A DNA stretch of 34,785 nucleotides, taken from positions 1 to 34,785 of the forward strand of contig VXPR01000550.1 of assembly GCA_009839405.1 (NCBI GenBank), read 5' to 3'. Shown here piece by piece: positions 24,317-33,102 of the stretch. Each line of letters begins with the position of its first letter. Position 1 is the first letter of the stretch. A model generated the notes under the pieces. The model worked only from the letters and a program-made list of their open reading frames with translations. It had not been told where the DNA came from and ran no database searches. A program made the translations under genes and the position numbers. The DNA comes from Gammaproteobacteria bacterium (GTDB taxonomy: Bacteria > Pseudomonadota > Gammaproteobacteria > Pseudomonadales > Azotimanducaceae).

Positions 24317-25442
24317 ATGCAAATGCGACGTTCTGGGGTGCGGTTTCCACAGTTGGAACCCGATTTCCTGCGCGGAAGGCTGGCGCCGCCCGACGGGCCG
24401 GTGCGGGTGTTGATCGATACCGACGCGGCCAACGAAATCGACGATCAGTTTGCCCTTGCCTGGGCGCTGTTGTCGCGCGGTCGCTTGCGGATCGAGGCTG
24501 TCACTGCGGCGCCGTTTTCGTTCCAGCACCATCGGGCGGGGCTGCTGGCCGCCGAAGCCTGGCTAGATGGCGTCGCCGGCCAGCGCTCCGGCCGCTCGCA
24601 GAGAACCGCCCCGCCCGTCGACGAAAGCTACCTCGCGTGGGCAGCGCCTGCACGGCGAGGGCCGCCGTGCGTCGGAGGTGGAGTTCGTCAATCCCGCCGA
24701 AGGCATGGAGCGCAGCTATCAGGAGATTCTGCGGGTGTTCGACGCGCTGCGAATGGCGCGTGCGGGACGCATCGTGCGGGGTGCGACGGGCTATCTCACC
24801 TCGCTCGAGTCGCCGCCGACACCGCCAGCGGTGGAGGCAATCATTGATCTCGCCAAATCCGGCGATGCACGCACGCCCTTGTATGTCGTTGCCATCGGTT
24901 GCGTCACCAACGTCGCCGCGGCGCTGCTGCGGGCGCCGGAGATCGTGCGGGACGTTGTGCTCGTCTGGACATCTGCCTATCCCTCCTCCGCCCCGCACTG
25001 CAACCGCCCTTCCCTGAACCTGATGCAAGACCCGCTAGCCTCGAGGCTCTTGTTCGACTGCGGCGCGCCACTCCTCTATCTGCCCGGCTTTCACGTCGGC
25101 GCACAGCTCAGAATCTCGCGCCCGGAGATGGATGCGTTCGTGCAAGGCCGCAGTGCCATTGGCGACCTTCTGCATGACCTCTACACCGACAACCCGCTGC
25201 ACCGGATGTGGGCCTCGCAGCACGATGCGAAGCGCACTTGGATCATCTGGGACATCATCACCATCGCGTGGCTCTTGAATCCCGACTGGGTGCCAACCCA
25301 TCTGACCCGCGCGCCCATCCTGACGGAGGATCTGTTTTGGCGACACGAAGCGGGTCGCCACATGATGCGCGAGGGACACGACGTCAACCGGGACGAGATA
25401 TTCATGGACTTGTACGAAAAGGTGGCACAGGCGCAGGATTGA
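24317..25442 (+). pseudogene. Nucleoside hydrolase-like gene interrupted by a frameshift
   Basis: Two frames together make one inosine/uridine-preferring nucleoside hydrolase-like protein. The 5' part has the calcium/ribose-binding signature D-T-D-A-A-N-E-I-D-D-Q-F-A-L followed by V-T-A-A-P-F-S-F. Its frame then degenerates, while the continuation appears one base over (from about R-L-H-G-E-G-R-R-A-S-E-V-E-F to the stop at 25442), with V-A-I-G-C-V-T-N-V-A-A-A-L near 24890 and the later active-site region W-D-I-I-T-I-A-W. The switch lies around 24600-24665. GGAGG at 24309-24313 supports a start at ATG 24317 or 24323. This could be a real recent inactivation or a sequencing error; sequence alone cannot tell. 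Confidence 0.8.
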
Positions 25443-25479
25443 GTCGGGTGCCGTCACCCCACAGCGCCCTTCGGCCCCC

Positions 25480-26091
25480 TCAGCCCAACCTCGCTTCGAT
25501 TTCCGTGCCAAGAAACTCGGTGTCGAGGTAGCCCCCGGCCATCAGCGTCAGGTCATCTCCGCGCCCAAAGAGGAAGCTCGGCAGCGCTCCGGCGCCCTGG
25601 CGACGGCTGCGGGTGAAGCCCCATTGGGTGCGCGTGGCAACCTCCGACGAATCCAGCCGCTGCAGGAAATCGTCAACATCGATGCCGAACTCCACTGCCT
25701 CGCTCGCGAGCACGTCACGGTCGTTGATGTTGACAGCCTCAAGGAAGAAGCACTTCTGCAAGCGGTGCAGGTAGTGAAGCGGTGGTTCGCCCAAGAGGTC
25801 GCGGGCCGCTTCCACGGCGCGGCAGGGCAGCAGACTGTTGTAGATGCAGCCCTCGGGAAAAATGTGGCTGAATTCCTGCCCGGTCGTGGCGGTCACTTGG
25901 TGCCATAGGCCATCCAGGCGCTTCTGGCCGTAGTCGCCGATGGGTTGCGTGGCGTGGGTGTTGATGCCGCCCAGGATGAGGTCGAAGTCCACCCGGCCGG
26001 CAAACGCGGCCATGGCGTTCTCGACGTGGCGCGATGCGGCGAAGCACCAGGAGCACATCGGATCGGTCACCACCACCAGACGGGGGTTCAT
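25480..26091 (-). CDS. DsbA family (thioredoxin-fold) protein
   Basis: A 203-residue thioredoxin-fold protein of the DsbA/FrnE type, with C13-S-W-C16 in V-T-D-P-M-C-S-W-C-F near the N-terminus and a cis-proline region at G-A-G-A-L-P-S-F-L-F about residue 170. The helical insert (70-150) fits DsbA. There is no signal peptide, so it is probably a cytoplasmic FrnE-like oxidoreductase rather than a periplasmic disulphide catalyst. Its ATG overlaps the stop of the SelD fusion gene as ATGA, so the two are co-translated, hinting at a shared role in selenium or thiol chemistry. Confidence 0.92.
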   Translation of the reverse strand: MNPRLVVVTDPMCSWCFAASRHVENAMAAFAGRVDFDLILGGINTHATQPIGDYGQKRLDGLWHQVTATTGQEFSHIFPEGCIYNSLLPCRAVEAARDLLGEPPLHYLHRLQKCFFLEAVNINDRDVLASEAVEFGIDVDDFLQRLDSSEVATRTQWGFTRSRRQGAGALPSFLFGRGDDLTLMAGGYLDTEFLGTEIEARLG

Positions 26092-28274
26092 GCTCGGATC
26101 TCCAGTTCGCCGCCCGTCACTTTGCCAACGGCGGAGGCATCCCCATAGCCGGCTTCGCAGAGCGCAGTCAAGCAGGCGGCGACCCGCTCGGCGGGCAGCG
26201 ATGCGAGCAATCCGCCGGCGGTCTGGGGGTCGGCAAGCAGCCGAACCGACGGGGCATTGGGAGCGCTGCCGTAGATGGCGAAGTCCGTGAGCGCGAGTTC
26301 GTTGCTCGGCTGCAGGGAGCTGGCGATGCCCGCTTCGAGCGAGTCGAGGGCGCCATCGAGCGCAGGCAGACTGGCGAGTTCAATGCACGCGCCGCTGGCG
26401 GACGCTCGCGTCATCTCCGTCAGGTGGCCAGCAAAGCCGAAGCCGGTGATGTCCGTGCAGGCAGTGGCGCCGTGGCGCAGCAGTATCTCGGCCGCCTGCG
26501 CATTGGACACATCCATCTGATCGACCGCCGCGAGCAAGTGCCGCGCCTTGGTCTTGCCGCGCATGGCACCCGCCAGGAGCGTTCCGGTGCCAAGCGGCTT
26601 GGTCAGCACCAATCGTTGGCCTGCCTCCAAGCCGCCCTTCTCCAGCGCCTGCCCACCCAAGTAGCCGTTCACGGCAAAGCCGAGGCCGAGCTCCGCACCC
26701 TCCGCCGAGTGCCCGCCGACGAGATCGACCCCGTGCTCGGTGAACACGGCCAACGCACCCGCCATAAGTTGGTAAAGGTCTTCCTCCATCATCGCATCGG
26801 CCATCACCGGCACCGTCACAAGCGCGAGGGCAAAGGCTGGCGTTGCCGCCATGGCGAACAGGTCATTCAAGGCGTGGTGGGCGCTGATGCGACCGAAGCG
26901 GTAGGGGTCGTCGATCATGGCGCGGAAGGCGTCGCAGCTAGCCGCCAGCCTTGGCGCGCCCCCGGCGGTAGCGCCCGGCAGACGGATGATCGCGGCATCG
27001 TCGCCGATCCCCCGTTCGGTGGCCGCGGACACTGGCACGGCCAGTCGCCGCTGCACGCGCTCCAGGATGTCGGCACCGAGCTTGGCACCGCAGCCACCGC
27101 AACGCATCTCGTCCGGCGCATCCGCCTGCAAGGCGACAGGAAGCGTCGGCAGATCGACGGCCATCTCGGGCAGGTCATCGAAGCGGTGCATGAAGCGGCG
27201 GTCGATCCACTGCTTGGCGCGCCACACCCCCGCGCCGCTGACGCTGCGCTTGCCTCGAACCGCCAACGCCCGGCCTCCCCCGAGCCCGACGATCGCCAGT
27301 GCATGGCGCTGGGCGCGATAGCGACGCAAACGCCGCCCGGTGGCCCGGCGGCGCAGGTTTTCCGCCAGCACCGGGCCTTCGCGCACCGCATACACCCCCG
27401 ATTTGGGCCGCGGTTGCCCGTCGAGACTGGCGACATCGCCAGCAGCGAACACATCCGGATGCGAGACCGATTGCAAATGCTGGTTGACCCGCACGAATCC
27501 CGACTCGTCGCAGGCAAGGCCCGCTACGGCCGGCCATGACGGCGCGTCCACCCCGGTCACCCACAGAACGTGATCGACGGCAAGCTCGCGACCGTCCTCG
27601 GCGCGCACGACTCCAGCGTCGGCTGCCACAGCGCGAAAGCCCACCTCGACCTCAGCCCCGGCTCTCGCCAAGCTCGCCGCCAACGTTCGACGTGCCCGGC
27701 GTGGGTGGTTCGGCAGCAAGTCCTGCTCGTCTGTGAGCAGCGCGAGCTCGATGGTTGGGTGTTGGCCGGCAATCGCCAGCGCAAGTTCCACGGCACCCGC
27801 TCCGCCGCCCACCAAGGCGATGCGCCCCGGCTCGGCGGCGAGCAATCTCCGCCAACGGGGCAGAAAAGAGCCGATGGGCTTCACGGGCGTGACGAACTCG
27901 GACGCTATGCCTTCCCCCGGCACGCCGCCTGTGTTCAGCGATGCCACGTCGTAGCGAATCGAGGGACGCCCCCGGAAGAGCAAGCGCTGCTCCTCGAGGT
28001 CAATGCCGGTCACCTCCGCAGCCACGAAACGAGCGCCGCCGAACGCCGACAGGCGTGCAAGGTCGATGTGGATGTCATCGAAGTCGTAGATGCCGGCAAC
28101 ATGGCCCGGCAGCATCCCCGAATAGGGCGTGTGCGGTTCACGGGCAACAATGGTCAGGCGCAACCCCGGCGGCGGTTTCATGCCGAACGACTTCACCACC
28201 TGCACGTGGGCATGACCGCCCCCGACCAGCACGATGTCGCGCAGCGGCGGGGCGAAGGCGGCAGCGCGACGCAC
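26088..28274 (-). CDS. selD: Flavoprotein-selenide, water dikinase (SelD) fusion
   Basis: A protein of about 728 residues with two parts. Residues 1 to about 375 form an NADH-dehydrogenase-like FAD/NAD-binding oxidoreductase (V-L-V-G-G-G-H-A-H-V at 16-24, a second G-G-G-A-G-A-V-E-L-A motif and A-A-G-D-V-A-S near the domain end). The rest is selenide, water dikinase, which makes selenophosphate from selenide and ATP; catalytic C395 and K398 lie in C-G-G-C-G-A-K, with Cys rather than Sec. This fusion architecture is known in bacteria. The start is GTG at 28274; the 72 upstream codons are arginine-rich shadow. It is coupled to the DsbA-family gene and lies 50 bases after the redoxin/cytochrome gene. 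Confidence 0.93.
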   Translation of the reverse strand: MRRAAAFAPPLRDIVLVGGGHAHVQVVKSFGMKPPPGLRLTIVAREPHTPYSGMLPGHVAGIYDFDDIHIDLARLSAFGGARFVAAEVTGIDLEEQRLLFRGRPSIRYDVASLNTGGVPGEGIASEFVTPVKPIGSFLPRWRRLLAAEPGRIALVGGGAGAVELALAIAGQHPTIELALLTDEQDLLPNHPRRARRTLAASLARAGAEVEVGFRAVAADAGVVRAEDGRELAVDHVLWVTGVDAPSWPAVAGLACDESGFVRVNQHLQSVSHPDVFAAGDVASLDGQPRPKSGVYAVREGPVLAENLRRRATGRRLRRYRAQRHALAIVGLGGGRALAVRGKRSVSGAGVWRAKQWIDRRFMHRFDDLPEMAVDLPTLPVALQADAPDEMRCGGCGAKLGADILERVQRRLAVPVSAATERGIGDDAAIIRLPGATAGGAPRLAASCDAFRAMIDDPYRFGRISAHHALNDLFAMAATPAFALALVTVPVMADAMMEEDLYQLMAGALAVFTEHGVDLVGGHSAEGAELGLGFAVNGYLGGQALEKGGLEAGQRLVLTKPLGTGTLLAGAMRGKTKARHLLAAVDQMDVSNAQAAEILLRHGATACTDITGFGFAGHLTEMTRASASGACIELASLPALDGALDSLEAGIASSLQPSNELALTDFAIYGSAPNAPSVRLLADPQTAGGLLASLPAERVAACLTALCEAGYGDASAVGKVTGGELEIRA

Positions 28275-28324
28275 GGCTAAATGCCTACTTGCCGGCCGCG
28301 CGGTTGCCCCGACTGGACGCCGTC

Positions 28325-30286
28325 CTAGTCGCCGCCGACCGCAGCCACGTCGTTGCCGTCCGCAGCTTGCCTGCGAGCCTGTCGCGCGGCGTGCAGTTCC
28401 GGCGCCGTCAGGGCGCGGTCGCCATTGGCGTCGCCGTGCTCGAAGTCCTTCGCCATGCGCCGCTTCAAGGGCGCCGGCAGCTCGTCCCATTCGGCGCGGC
28501 CATCCATGTCTCGGTCCAGATAGCCGATGGTCTGGTAGGCGTCGATGAGGCGGCCGTCGTGGATGGGACGATCGGTGGTCTCACCCACCCACACGAACGA
28601 AAACGCGCCATAGAGCATCTCGTCCCAGGATTGCAGCCCCCAGCGCACCAGCTTCGACGGGTCCGGATTGCCGAGGTTCTGCGCCGAATTGTCATACACC
28701 GTCGTGTGCACCAGGCGCGAACCGGCGGGCACCGGTTTCGGCTCTACGAAGGCGTAGCCACGCTGCCAGTTGAAGTCGTAGCTCGGCACATTCAGCAGCA
28801 GTTCCTCGCGCCCGTCTGGGTAGACAAGGCTGAACGTCGAACTGTGGCCGCGATAGTGCGAGTGGGGCAGCACGTCGTAGAGCAGCGCATCGGCCGGAAA
28901 CTCCTGATAGGCATGCTGCTCGTGCCGCTTGGCGTTTGGCGGAATGGCGATGGTGGGATTCATCACCACGCCTTGGCGGAAGAAGGTGTCCGGCTGTTCG
29001 TCGTGCAGATAGAAGCCGATGCGAGTCACATCGGTCACCGCCTTGCCATACGGCGTGTAGTGCAACTGGGCAACGAAGCGGTCGTCCTTGGGCAGGAGCA
29101 TTCCCGTGCCTTCCGGCAATTCAACAGGACGAACGCCGGGTGCATAGCCCCCGAGGTAATCGTCAAACACATTGCGACTCCGGTCGGAGGCGCCGTCGAT
29201 CAGGCCCACCAGAACGTGGTGAACCACCTCTGTGCTGCCGGGTAGTACATCCATCGCCCGCACCCACACGTCATGGTCCAAGGGATTCGGCACCGTGGGG
29301 AACTGGTAGTCGACAACACCGCTGGCGGGGACCTCGTAGGGGGGCAGTTCGACCACGAGGTCAGGCTCGCCGAGCGGCCACTCCGAAGCCGGTGCAACGG
29401 CGATGCCGGGCAGCGGATCCTCGCCCTCGCCCCGAGGAGCACCGGCTTCGATCCAGTGCACCAGCGTGGTTCGCTCCTCGATCGAAATGCTGGCATCGTC
29501 CAGCCACTCGCCCACATGCGGGTCCGCGTGCCAAGGCGGCATCCTCTTCGTGCGCAGCACCTCCCGCATCATCGGCGCGAACCCTCGCACCATCTCGTAG
29601 CTGGTCATTGCCCACGGGCCGATGCCCTCTGGGCGATGGCAACCCACGCAGTTCTGCTCAAGGATGGGGACGATGGTGTCAACGTAGGAGATCTGTTCGT
29701 GCGCCGGATTGTCCCGTTCGGGGAAGTTGATGAGGCAGCCGACGGTGTCTTGCTGTGCCACTTGCGGCTGCGTACCGGCCAGCAACGCATCAATGGCATC
29801 CGCCAGATAGTGCTCCTTCGCTTCCGCAAGCTGGCGCTCGTAGCTGAGGCGGTCGCTGATCGGGCCGCGATAGGTGAGTTCCCAGCCATCTGGGTCGATC
29901 ACCAGCGCTTCAGCGGTGCGGGTGAGGCCCAAACCCTCCCCGACGAGCTGCGTTTCGTCGATGAGGATGGGCAGGTCGATGCCCCACTCCTCGGCTTCGG
30001 CGCGCACCGACTCGCGGGTGTCCTGCAGATTGGAGTTGACCATCAGGAACACGACGCCCTCGCCGGCATAGCGTTGGCGCACCTCCTTGAGGTCCGGCAA
30101 GGCGTTCCGCACCACCGGACAGCCGTTGCCCTGCACGACGAGAACCACCGCCGCTGCATCCGAGTGGTAATGCAACTCGTGCGCCTCGCCGTGGTGGTCG
30201 AGCAGCATGAAATTGTCCACGGAACCGCCCCAGGCGGAGCCGCTCAAAACGAGGACGAAGACGAACCCAAGACGACACGGGCGCAT
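28325..30286 (-). CDS. Secreted redoxin / cytochrome c / copper monooxygenase-like / EF-hand protein
   Basis: A 653-residue exported protein with four modules. Residues 1-20 are a signal peptide (start ATG at 30286). Residues about 25-170 are a thioredoxin/redoxin domain with a single Cys56 (N-G-C-P-V-V-R). A c-type haem motif C-V-G-C-H is at 213-217. Residues about 310-585 resemble copper type II ascorbate-dependent monooxygenases: V-H-H-V at 355-358, Q-L-H-Y at 408-410 and P-H-S-H-Y-R-G-H at 474-481 would bind copper. Two EF-hands close the protein: D591/D593/D595/E602 and D619/N621/D623/E630. It probably performs periplasmic redox chemistry; the reaction is unknown. A TATACT element lies about 30 bases upstream. 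Confidence 0.9.
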   Translation of the reverse strand: MRPCRLGFVFVLVLSGSAWGGSVDNFMLLDHHGEAHELHYHSDAAAVVLVVQGNGCPVVRNALPDLKEVRQRYAGEGVVFLMVNSNLQDTRESVRAEAEEWGIDLPILIDETQLVGEGLGLTRTAEALVIDPDGWELTYRGPISDRLSYERQLAEAKEHYLADAIDALLAGTQPQVAQQDTVGCLINFPERDNPAHEQISYVDTIVPILEQNCVGCHRPEGIGPWAMTSYEMVRGFAPMMREVLRTKRMPPWHADPHVGEWLDDASISIEERTTLVHWIEAGAPRGEGEDPLPGIAVAPASEWPLGEPDLVVELPPYEVPASGVVDYQFPTVPNPLDHDVWVRAMDVLPGSTEVVHHVLVGLIDGASDRSRNVFDDYLGGYAPGVRPVELPEGTGMLLPKDDRFVAQLHYTPYGKAVTDVTRIGFYLHDEQPDTFFRQGVVMNPTIAIPPNAKRHEQHAYQEFPADALLYDVLPHSHYRGHSSTFSLVYPDGREELLLNVPSYDFNWQRGYAFVEPKPVPAGSRLVHTTVYDNSAQNLGNPDPSKLVRWGLQSWDEMLYGAFSFVWVGETTDRPIHDGRLIDAYQTIGYLDRDMDGRAEWDELPAPLKRRMAKDFEHGDANGDRALTAPELHAARQARRQAADGNDVAAVGGD

Positions 30287-30315
30287 GGCCGCGGCTCCAA
30301 GCTTGTATGGCGGCG

Positions 30316-30321
30316 AGTATA
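30316..30321 (-). promoter_or_regulatory. Possible -10 element before the redoxin/cytochrome gene
   Basis: TATACT on the minus strand lies about 30 bases before the predicted start at 30286 and matches the sigma-70 -10 consensus at five of six positions. No good -35 is seen at 16-18 bases, so support is weak. Confidence 0.3.
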
Positions 30322-30325
30322 AGGC

Positions 30326-30337
30326 GACGGGCTTGTC
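30326..30337 (+). repeat. Partial copy of the REP-like element
   Basis: GACGGGCTTGTC matches, over 12 bases, the reverse complement of part of the right-hand REP-like hairpin near 17840. The second half of the stem is not preserved, so this copy is degenerate or coincidental. It lies in the 84-base gap between the MFS and redoxin genes. Confidence 0.35.
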
Positions 30338-30370
30338 GGGACCGCGAGGCCGAGACCTCACGAGGTAGTT

Positions 30371-31552
30371 TCAGGCGCTGGCCAGGCGTCGCCCTGGGCG
30401 CACGGCCGCGAGGGTTGCGAGGGCCACGGCGATCGGCAGGGCCGCGGCCAGCAGCACGCCGTTCCAGCCGGCAAAGTGCATCACCGCGCCGGCGCCCAAC
30501 GACCCGCAGGCGGAGACTCCGAACACGCTGAATTCATTTACTGCCTGGGTGCGGAAGCGTTCCGACGGGCGGTGCGAATGACCGAGCAGCGCCGTGCCTC
30601 CGATGTACAGGAAGTTCCAGCCGACGCCGAGGGCGATCATGGCCGCCCCGTAGTGCATGACCTCGCGGCCGAGGAACCCGGCGACCAACGTGAGCGCGAG
30701 CACCAAGGCGCCGATCGTCATGATGCGCCCTATGCCGAGCCGACCAATGAGGTAGCCAGTAACCAGCGAGGGCAGGTACATGGCCAGGACATGCGCCTGT
30801 ATCACCGCGGCCGTGGCAGTCATCGAGTGCCCGTCCACCACATGCATGCTGAGCGGGGCAGCGGTCATCACGAACGTCATCACGCCGAATCCGGCAACGC
30901 CGCCGAGCACGGCGACAAGAAACAGTGGCTGGCGCACCACCACCGCAAGTGGGCGCGGAGCCTGGGCCGCTGCGTCATCGGCCACGTCACGCGAGGAGAG
31001 GCGACGCAATACCCCAGCCACCACGACATAGCTCGCCGCGACCACAAGGAACGCGCCGCCGAAGGGAATGCCTTCAATCCAGTGTTCGCCCTGCGCCGCC
31101 AGTGCCGGCCCAACGATGGCGCCGCCGAGGGACCCCACCAACACCAAGGAAATGGCCTGACTCTCCCGCCCTTCCGGCGCGTTTTCCATCGCCGCGAAGC
31201 GATACTGCAGCGCAAACGCATTCGCCGCGCCCACGAGTGCCACCGCCACGCAGAACAGGCCAAAGCTCGCGAGTCCCGTCGCCGCCATCGCCAGCAGATA
31301 GCCAAGGCAACCGATCAGCGCACCCACCGCGAACCCCCGCGGTCGCCCAATGCGCGACATCAACCAGGCGGCGCCGACGGTGGTGGCCGCTGTGCCGACG
31401 ATGTGCACCGACAGCGGCAAGGTCGCCAGCGCCGGTGTCGGCGCGAGCCGCTGGCCGACGATCCCGCCCAGCGTCACCATCGCCACGGTGCCACTCACGC
31501 CGACAAGCTGGGCGCCCATGAGCATGGCGAGGTTGCGGTTGAGCAGGCTCAT
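30371..31552 (-). CDS. MFS transporter
   Basis: A 393-residue, very hydrophobic protein with about twelve predicted membrane helices, the layout of a major facilitator superfamily exporter. A loop with the pattern M-S-R-I-G-R-P-R-G follows the second helix and corresponds to the conserved MFS motif A region; a second R-L-G-I-G-R loop occurs at the equivalent place in the C-terminal half (about 275). The substrate cannot be predicted. It lies between dinB and the redoxin/cytochrome gene on the same strand, 84 bases before the latter. Confidence 0.93.
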   Translation of the reverse strand: MSLLNRNLAMLMGAQLVGVSGTVAMVTLGGIVGQRLAPTPALATLPLSVHIVGTAATTVGAAWLMSRIGRPRGFAVGALIGCLGYLLAMAATGLASFGLFCVAVALVGAANAFALQYRFAAMENAPEGRESQAISLVLVGSLGGAIVGPALAAQGEHWIEGIPFGGAFLVVAASYVVVAGVLRRLSSRDVADDAAAQAPRPLAVVVRQPLFLVAVLGGVAGFGVMTFVMTAAPLSMHVVDGHSMTATAAVIQAHVLAMYLPSLVTGYLIGRLGIGRIMTIGALVLALTLVAGFLGREVMHYGAAMIALGVGWNFLYIGGTALLGHSHRPSERFRTQAVNEFSVFGVSACGSLGAGAVMHFAGWNGVLLAAALPIAVALATLAAVRPGRRLASA

Positions 31553-31622
31553 GGCGCGGGCCGTCCGCCAGAGGGCCGAGGCGCGGGTCGCGACGCAACC
31601 TTGCGGACGTTCACGGGCAAGC

Positions 31623-33064
31623 TCACGGTGCCGGCGCGACCTTCGGTCGCGTTGGAGTTTCGCTTACCGCGAAACTCCTGCGGCGCAAGCTCCTGTCGCG
31701 CTCTGCAAGTGCGTCGGCAGGCGAAGCAACCAATGGTTCCGCGCGCAGCCGGTCGAGGTTGACGCCGCCACTCGATACCTCGGCGGCTCTGCCCGGCGCA
31801 TCCCCAATATCGCAGGCGCGTTGCACGACGCCGGCGCCAAAGCGATCGATCAGCCCGTCGATAGTCGTCTCCAGCCGCCGCGCGGCACCGTCCTCGAAGA
31901 GGTCCAGTTGTCGAGGATAGCGCCTCCATTCGAGGTCATAGGCCGCAAGGCCCACCAGACGGAACGGCCCCGGGTGGTCGAACTCGTCGAGCAGGCCTCT
32001 CGCGGCAGCGAAATACTCCGCGGAGGTATCGCCCGGTCGGCGCAGGCGGCATTGTCGGGTAAGGAGTTCAAAGCGGTTGGTCTTCAGACGCACGCGAATC
32101 CCTCGCGAGACGTGGTTCTTCGCCCGAACTCGCCGTGCGACCCGGTCTGCAGCGCGACGCAGGTGCACCTCGATGTCGTGCCGCGCAGACACGTCATGGC
32201 TGAGAGTGCGGTCAGAACCGACGCTGGCGGCGCGGCGGCGGTGGTCGACTCGCCGAGGGTCGCGGGCATGTGCAAGTTCATGGAAATGCGCGCCAGCGGA
32301 GCCAAGCTGATGCACAAGCAATGCCGGATCAGCGCCGGCAATGTCGCCAATGGTGTGATAGCCCAAGGCCTCAAGCCGCGGCACGGTCTTGCGCCCCGCA
32401 CCCCACAGACGAGATACGGGCAGCGGCGCGAGCCAGCGCCGCGGCCCCCGGGGGGGCCCCCCCCACCCGCCCCCCCGCCCGCCGCCCGCCCCCGCCCCCC
32501 CCCCCACCCACCCCACCCGCCCCCGGCCGCGCCCCCGCGCCGCGCCGCCTGTGGCGGCACCACCAACAGGCCATCCGGCTTGCCGCAGGCGCTCGCAACC
32601 TTGGCGACGTATTTGGTCGCGGATACGCCCACCGACACGGCAAGGCCCGTTGCCTCGCGAACCGCTTCCTTGATGCGCCTCGCCATGGCCTGCGGGGGGC
32701 CAAACAACCGCTCGGCACCAGACATGTCGAGAAACGCCTCGTCAAGCGAAATCGGCTCCACCACGGGCGAGAAGTCGGCGAACACGTCCATGACCTGCCG
32801 GGAAATCTCCTCGTAGCGCTCGAACCGAGGCGCCACCATCACGGCGTGAGGGCAACGCCGCCGCGCAAGGGCCACCGGCATGGCGCTGCCCACTCCATAG
32901 GGCCGCGCCTCGTAACTCGCCGTGAGCACCACGCCCCGCCAACTCCGAGGCCCCACGAGCACCGGGCGCCCCCGCAAGGAAGGGTCGTCGAGCTGCTCCA
33001 CCGCGGCGTAGAACGCATCCATGTCGGCGTGCGCCACCACGCGCGGCCACGTCGGCGTCTTCAT
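31623..33064 (-). pseudogene. dinB: DNA polymerase IV gene, interrupted by a G/C-only-like insertion
   Basis: A Y-family translesion polymerase gene in two frames. The N-terminal part (from ATG 33064) has H-A-D-M-D-A-F-Y-A-A-V-E near residue 12 and the catalytic S-L-D-E-A-F-L-D-M near 104, ending L-L-V-V-P-P-Q near 172. The C-terminal part in another frame resumes with L-A-P-L-P-V-S-R-L-W-G-A-G-R-K-T and runs through the little-finger domain to a stop at 31623. The 101 bases at 32443-32543 separate them. Deleting those bases rejoins the frame as P-P-Q-A-A-R-R-W-L-A-P-L-P, giving a 446-residue protein. The last ~60 residues extend beyond usual DinB. An SOS box precedes the start. The interruption may be a sequencing artefact. 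Confidence 0.88.
32443..32543. other. 101-base low-complexity G/C insertion in dinB
   Basis: The segment is composed almost entirely of C runs with some G (plus strand) and only a few A bases, including runs of eight or more C. It is flanked by a 7-base direct repeat, GCGCCGC, at 32436-32442 and 32537-32543. It does not resemble any protein, mobile element or RNA. On the minus strand it is poly-G rich, which resembles dark-cycle poly-G artefacts of two-colour short-read chemistry or a poorly assembled repeat; a true slippage expansion is the alternative. Confidence 0.75.
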
Positions 33065-33081
33065 GCTTGGAGCATACTCAA

Positions 33082-33101
33082 TACTGTGCAGAATTACACT
33101 A
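33082..33101. promoter_or_regulatory. LexA (SOS) box upstream of dinB
   Basis: The sequence TACTGT-N8-ACACTA differs from the gammaproteobacterial LexA operator TACTGT-N8-ACAGTA by one base in the second half-site. It ends 17 bases before the dinB ATG at 33064 on the minus strand, where it could overlap the promoter. Position and gene identity support SOS control of dinB by LexA. Confidence 0.72.
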
Positions 33102-33102
33102 T

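Noticed and set aside
26034..27539. 501-codon plus-strand frame opposite the SelD fusion
   Set aside because: Arginine/histidine-rich shadow without domains; it also crosses into the DsbA gene.
32443..32543. Biological G-quadruplex or regulatory element in dinB
   Set aside because: The minus strand does contain several G runs that could fold, but the segment breaks a conserved domain and its composition looks like an artefact; I do not claim a G-quadruplex function.
31350..32816. 488-codon plus-strand frame opposite the MFS gene and dinB
   Set aside because: No recognisable motif; it includes the low-complexity C-run segment as a proline tract.
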